Origin: Culex pipiens pallens
Taxonomy: Eukaryota > Arthropoda > Insecta > Diptera > Culicidae
DNA: 64,000 nt
Direction of reading: 5' to 3'
Assembly (NCBI RefSeq): GCF_016801865.2
Contig: NC_068939.1
Location: 152,772,507-152,836,506 of the forward strand
Positions 59,001 through 64,000 of the stretch are shown in pieces. The translations under genes and the position numbers were made by a program. The notes beneath the pieces are model-generated. The model saw nothing but the letters and a program-made list of their open reading frames with translations, was not told the origin of the DNA and searched no databases. Numbering within the stretch: position 1 is the stretch's first letter; each line of letters starts with the position of its first letter.

Positions 59001-60605
59001 CAGTACCCAAGACATCTCTTTACAATGATCCTCCAACCGTACCCAGATTTTATGCACAACTCTATTTCATCGCGTTGAAAATCTCCTCTCTCATGATCCT
59101 TCGCCGTTAACAAAACACCACACCCTCCACCAAAGCAAATGTGCCATGTTTGCCAGCCTAACCAAAAGATTCGGAGGAAAAAGGATTCCCCTCCGTTACA
59201 CGTGAGCCCGCCGGTTGCCTGCTGGTGCAAAACCCTTAAGTAAAGCAAAGCAACAACAAAAAATCATCCCCATCAAAAATTCATATTTCTTGCCGGTTTT
59301 TAATTTTCCGCCCTTCAGCCCAGACTGCTTCCCCATGCCAGGTGCCAGGGAGCTTTTCCGGGGAGAGTGGGTGCGCGCGTCAAGATTAATGAATCCCACC
59401 CAGTCACCCACCCACAAGACTTGTCGGTTTTTGGTGGGTGGTGGGTGCTTTTTGGCAACACTGGCACTGCTGCTGGAAGGTGAAAGAGTTTGCATCATTT
59501 ATAATCGTAACCGGTGCGTCATATTAGTCGGTAAAAGTCAACAAACGGCACAGGCGGTTTTTGGACTCTTTTTTTCTGGCAAAAGTTGGAGGAGTTGAAG
59601 AATAATGACTTGGAGTGATATTCGCTGTGTGGTTTTTTTTTCTTTCGGCTGGGTCGTTATTTTTCTCGCCGTCAAGTTTTATTAATGAAAGTTGATGGCA
59701 ATTAAAAGCTGTGCTGCGCCTTAAGCGACGGAAAATGGTAATATCGTGCGGGGTGTGTGGTGGAAATGAATTATACTTTTCTTTGTGTGATTAATTTGTT
59801 TCAGGCAGTGATTTACGAAACAGGCAATTTCCGGGCCCGGGTTTGAATTGTGGCAGTTGAGTTCATTAAATTTTAGTGGGACAAAGTTACATCTGTCAAG
59901 ATGTGACAAAAGTTACACTCATTAATTACGAAAAGTTCAGCAATTTGATTCTTTCCAGATAAATTTGTACGAGTAATCAGAAGAAGAAAAAGTTCAAAGA
60001 AACACCAGACAGATGATTTCCTTCCATGGCTTCTATTGAAATGACAAATTTGTGCAACAGTATCCTTTCCAAACGAACATTTTAATTGAAATTTTCAATC
60101 AAAATTACTCCCTCGACCAAAACGCACCGAACCTGCCTGCCATCCCCAGAAAACAAGTCAATTTTCTTCTCATAAGACTACCTCAAACAAATAAATTCGT
60201 CGCAAAAGTCCAGCAAGATAGAGAGAGAGGCAACATATCAAACGTTGAAAAAAAGCCCCCGAAGGGTAGAATTTTCCATACTGCTGATTTGGTACCGATT
60301 CCGGACAATCCCGAACAAACATCTCCCACATGTACCTATACTGCCACCCCCACGAAGGAGCAAACGAACGAAGCTTTGTGCACACTATACATGCTGTTAT
60401 TGAAATGTTCTCCATTTGAATTTTGCAGAATTTGCATGCGACTTTGGTCTTGTTTCGAACGAGCTTTTTTTTTTTCTTTTTCGTTGCTTCGAAGCTTGCC
60501 TGAAATGAAATATTCATTGTACACTTTGTTATTACTCGGAACAAAGCTTCCGTTGGATGTTGCCCCTTCTTGGGAATGCTGGAGAGTTCAGGGACTCTTG
60601 TGTGG
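59001..60605. other. Low-repeat host block
   Basis: Balanced composition, no transposon ends. A 192-codon frame (60052-60630) has no ATG at its start, no recognisable domain and ends within the next element's terminus, so it is not called. Possibly regulatory or intronic. Confidence 0.3.
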
Positions 60606-61429
60606 GATATGGGAGAGTGGGGAGACTTGATCCCTTTTTTTGTATCGCACATAACTCTGTCAATTTCTCATAAAACTATGAACTTTTTGCATGAATTGAA
60701 AGCTTAAACATTCAACTATGTTTGGCTGATAAAGGTTTTTCATCATTCATCATCATGAACTCTTCGCATCATGCCAAGCGTTTTAAAAAAATATTTTAAA
60801 CCGGTATTTTCAAAACGTTAGGGGTAACTTGATCCCCCTTTCAACATTTTGAAGAAACCTTAAGCAAAATGTTTCTTATTCATCCAAACTTTTAATTTTC
60901 TATAAGTAACAGCAATTTCATATAAAACATATACGTTTGTGTTCAAAAATGTTTAAAAACTTAAAATATTATTTTTTAGACCAAAATTGAGCATGTTCAT
61001 AAAAGCTGGTAATTTTTGATTACAAAGCTTTTGAAAAATTGCTTAAACTGCAATAAGTTATGTACAACTATACTAAAGGAAACTATGTACGAAAACCCAG
61101 CCCAATTAATAAATCTTGAGGCTGATTCCAGTGAATGTAAAAATGCAGGGATCAAGTCTCCCTAAACGCACTTTTTTAAATAATTGATTGTAAAAATAGT
61201 ATGACAATAAATTTAACGTTAAATGCGTAAGGGCTTCCAAGTTCATAAGTTTATCAAACAATTCATGTTTAAAACATTTTTTTTTTAATAAATTTTTAGT
61301 GTATTCTATACATATCAAAATAAAGAAAAAGATCTCTTGGAGGTTTTTTGCAGCACTTTTTAGAAAAATGTGTGCAAATCAATCTAAACATTTTTTAATT
61401 TTTTTCTCTGTTTTCTAAAATTAGTTTAA

Positions 61430-62744
61430 CCCGAGCAGGGGTAAATAACACGGGAATACCAAATTTTGGTATTACTTGGGCAAATAACAGGGACCAAAAT
61501 GTGTCCTTGGTTGCCCAGTAATAGATGGTAAAATACCATGAAATCATACCAAAGTCTTGTATGTGGAAGGGCACAACAATACGCAACCATGTTATTCCAA
61601 GGGTGAAATAATACCTCAAAATAAAACCATTTCAATACCAAGTTGAGGTCTTCTGGATTTTTGAACATTGCTTGAATACCAAAACTTGGTATTACCATGG
61701 TTTTATGTTTAGGTATTCCCACGCCCATGGAAAATCAGATTTTGGTATTCCTGTGGTCTTCCACATACATGATTTTGGTTTGATTTCATGGTATTTTACC
61801 ATCTATTACTGGGCAACCAAGGGCACATTTTGGTCGCTGTTATTTGCCCAAGTAATACCAAATTTTGATATTTTCATGCCATTTTTTAGTGCAGTTAGTG
61901 AAAAAACGGAAATGATCCATATGCAACAGCCAAATCTACTCACCTGATGATTCCATGTTGTTCTTAGTGATATTCTTCACCACATCGAATTCATTTGTTA
62001 TTGATGAACGGCCAGTACTTGAAGTTCTGGAAGATTCTGAAAAATAACAAGATTGAAAAATAAGGATTGAAATTCACCAAAATTCAATAATCTGTTGATT
62101 AACTCGTTTTTCAAAGTATTTGGTTATCCCGACTTAGAGAAATTTCAACGTTTCAAAAATCTTAGTGGGTACATCAAAAAAATATGAAAATCAGCTTTAA
62201 CATTTTTGGGTCAAGTCAATTCAAAATTATCTTTATTTTAAATTATCTCGTCAAAATTTATAAAAAAAATCCATGGCCTCAGAGGAATTTCATGAATACT
62301 TTCAATACCAAAATAATACCAAAATGTGCCATCCTGACTTTGAAAATTTTCCACAATTTCAAGTTATTTCTTTAGGGGGTATATCAAAAATGTTTAAAAT
62401 CAAGTTTGAAATTTCCGGTTTTCAATGAAGGCATTCACTTTGAGACATCATTTTAGCGCAAAATTAATTATTTTGTCAAAATTGGTCAAAATTCTCCCAT
62501 AGTTTCAGAGGAATTTGATAAAATACTGTAATACCAAAAGAATACCAAAATGTGGTGTCCGACCATTGACAAATTATGCAATTTGGCAATATCAAAACAA
62601 TACCTTAAATTGGTATGATACCACATTTTGCTCTTGCATAATCCTTAAGACAAATTTTTAAGGGTCCAGGTATACCAAAATTTTGTATTGATACCAGAGA
62701 AAGGTATTATTACGCATTTCCTTTGTTATTTACCCATGCTCGGG
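61430..62744. mobile_element. CCCGAGCA-family element C (AATACC type)
   Basis: The ends CCCGAGCAGGGGTAAATAAC and, inverted, CCCGAGCATGGGTAAATAAC have the 2-bp duplication AA (61428-61429 and 62745-62746). The arms carry more than twenty ATACC/GGTAT words, often as AATACCAAATTTTGGTATT. Between the arms are an exon-like segment (61944-62036) and inverted relatives of the 156-bp repeat of element A (about 62115-62520). Confidence 0.85.
61944..62036 (-). CDS. Putative 93-bp internal exon inside element C
   Basis: On the minus strand a pyrimidine-rich TTGTTATTTTTCAG precedes the segment and CATCAG|GTGAGTAG follows it: a good acceptor and an excellent donor. Only one of three frames is open across the whole segment, giving a Ser/Thr-rich peptide (SSRTSSTGRSSITNEFD, then about 14 more residues). 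Entry and exit are both phase 1, so the exon is symmetric at 93 bp. No domain is recognisable. It could be a remnant exon of the family's autonomous transposase gene, an exon captured from a host gene, or chance. No neighbouring exon was found. Confidence 0.4.
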
Positions 62745-62858
62745 AAGTCAATTTCGCACAACTTTCTAGAACCAAACTAATAGTTTTACCCACATGCTGA
62801 CGAGATACAGGCTTGGGATCAAGTGTCCCCGGGGATCAAGTCTCCCCACTCTCCCCTA

Positions 62859-63200
62859 CACAATTTTTAAGAAATATTTACATTACTAAACTAAAATAAA
62901 TCTTCAGCTTGATTGGTTTTCTAGTGAGTCTGGATCATGGATGAGTCCTCTAAATTTTGGTGATTATTCAAATCAGAACAAACTAACCGTACTGTCTTGA
63001 GAGGCAGCACCGGTCAAAATTAATTGACATTGAATGGTTTTTATGATATTTTCAGCATTGCATGTTTACTTTCATATGCTTTCTTTGAAACTCTACTTGA
63101 GTTTAATGTTTTATATGAATTGCCTAGTTTTGACCGACGAATAATTCGATTTAATTTTAATTCTATTATTTTTTTGTTGCTTTGAAATATCCGTTAAAAC
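62859..63200. other. AT-rich spacer
   Basis: No feature supported. Confidence 0.3.
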
Positions 63201-63566
63201 TAGAGGTGGGCAAAACGATTCTTTTTAGGAGCCGCTCATTTTCGTTCGCTCATCAAAAAGAGCCGCTCTTTTGACCGGCTCTTTAGCTCTTTTTTCATAA
63301 TATGAATGAAAAGGTTGTTTTTAAGAATGGTGTGATTTTTAAAGCTTTTTCACAATGGAATTATATAAATTAATTGAAAAAAAAAACTAAGAACAACAAG
63401 ATGCCCTTGAAAACCATAGATCTTGTGCGGTCTTTATGTCATAATTTCAAAAAAAAAAAGGTTGACTTTAGTAATATTTTAGTAATAAGTTGATTTTAAG
63501 TAATATTTTGCAAGCTAAAAATTTGAAATGCTCAAATTGTATTCGGCTAATACTTTAATGTACGAT
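63201..63566. mobile_element. hAT-type MITE, copy 2, left part
   Basis: It begins TAGAGGTGGGCAAAACGATT and follows copy 1 (52244) through GAGCCGCTCATTTTCGTTCG and GCTCAAATTGTATTCGG. It is then cut by the CCCGAGCA element at 63569. The right part must lie beyond the window. Confidence 0.8.
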
Positions 63567-63568
63567 CA

Positions 63569-64000
63569 CCCGAGCAGACGGAAATAACTTGCGAATAACA
63601 TTTTTTGTTATTTGAAAATACTAGACCAATAACATTTTATGTTATTTATAACAAGATTTGTTATTCGCCGTTATGATTTTTTTGTTATTGGATTGTTATT
63701 GTAATAACAGCTTTATAACATTTTACGATATTCTTCGAACAAATCTTTGTTATTATTTTTTGTTATTTTAACAACTCATCCGATCATCCCAATAACAATT
63801 GGAGGTATTCTTCCATAACAAAAAATGTTATTCCCAAGTTGTTCTGGCTTTCAATCAATATCAGACCGATAACAAATTTTGTTATGATAACATTTACTGT
63901 TATTGAACTCTTATGCAAAAATTGTTTTTTCAAGAATATTCCATGACACTTTCTGTTATTTTAACAGTATTTGTTATTGAAATGGCATGAATTTAGTTAT
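63569..64000. mobile_element. CCCGAGCA-family MITE, cut by window end
   Basis: It begins CCCGAGCAGACGGAAATAAC and is an inverted near-copy of element B (42972-43418). The last visible bases, GGCATGAATTTAGTTAT, correspond to B just inside its terminal repeat, so about 15 bases are missing. The base pair before it is CA. It interrupts a hAT MITE. Confidence 0.85.

Larger units (their letters stand above)
60610..62856. mobile_element. GGGGAGAGTGGGG element, host of CCCGAGCA element C
   Basis: The ends GGGAGAGTGGGGAGACTTG (left) and, inverted, GGGGAGAGTGGGGAGACTTG (right) are bordered by TA (60608-60609 and 62857-62858). The word ACTTGATCCC recurs inside near 60825 and, inverted, 61139. Without the nested element it would be about 930 bp, close to the 947 bp of the GGGGAAAG element. 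It is non-coding. Confidence 0.75.

Noticed and set aside
60052..60630. 192-codon plus-strand frame
   Set aside because: No ATG at the start, no recognisable domain, an overlapping frame on the other strand, and it ends inside a transposon terminus.

Overview
The window looks like nuclear DNA of a culicine mosquito, most likely the Culex pipiens complex. It is AT-rich with long A/T runs. It has two copies of a dimeric tRNA-derived SINE that I recognise as the Culex family Twin, plus a third tRNA-type SINE. Non-autonomous inverted-repeat elements are very dense, and there are almost no long open frames. Nothing suggests bacterial, organellar or viral DNA.

Only two coding regions can be supported. 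One is a probable first coding exon of a host gene (33410-33521, + strand): a start codon, a signal peptide, then a phase-1 splice donor. It sits downstream of a purine-rich, non-repetitive stretch (31870-33409) that is probably promoter and 5' UTR. If the gene is real, everything to the right is its first intron or beyond, about 30 kb of transposons and satellites. The other is the reverse transcriptase of a 5'-truncated, RTE-like non-LTR retrotransposon (36583-38913). Its frame is intact and a perfect 14-bp target duplication flanks it.

Layout. 0.57-2.5 kb: a CCCGGG-rich inverted-repeat element with an internal insertion. 4.7-6.7 kb: small MITEs and a pogo-like MITE. 11.4-17.5 kb: a three-level nest made of a foldback, a 5.2-kb inverted-repeat element with a 73-bp satellite, and a second foldback of the first family. 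19.3-23.6 kb: more of that foldback family. 26.9-27.8 kb: a GGCCGTT foldback. 28.3-31.3 kb: a nest of a pogo-like MITE, a foldback, a GGGGAAAG element and a SINE. 35.9-39.6 kb: a second CCCGGG element hosting the RTE copy. 41.9-45.6 kb: a foldback holding nested CCCGAGCA elements. 46.4-53.6 kb: a satellite of about 300-bp units with a homogenised centre and decayed edges. 53.9-54.5 kb: a smaller tandem array. 56.0-57.2 and 57.7-58.3 kb: MITEs. 60.6-62.9 kb: a GGGGAGAG element hosting another CCCGAGCA element. 63.2-64.0 kb: a hAT MITE cut by a CCCGAGCA element that runs off the window. Between these are blocks of balanced composition (about 2.5-4.1, 8.1-9.1, 18.0-19.3, 24.7-25.6, 31.9-33.5, 40.7-41.7, 54.6-56.0 and 59.0-60.6 kb) that look like low-repeat, possibly regulatory host sequence.

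The most interesting system is the CCCGAGCA family. Its insertions carry 2-bp target duplications, one proved against an internal empty site. Its members share a 156-bp core repeat. Their arms are packed with a short palindromic word that is AATAAC-type in one subfamily and AATACC-type in the other. One member carries an exon-like segment with canonical splice signals. All coordinates were read by eye and small errors are possible.
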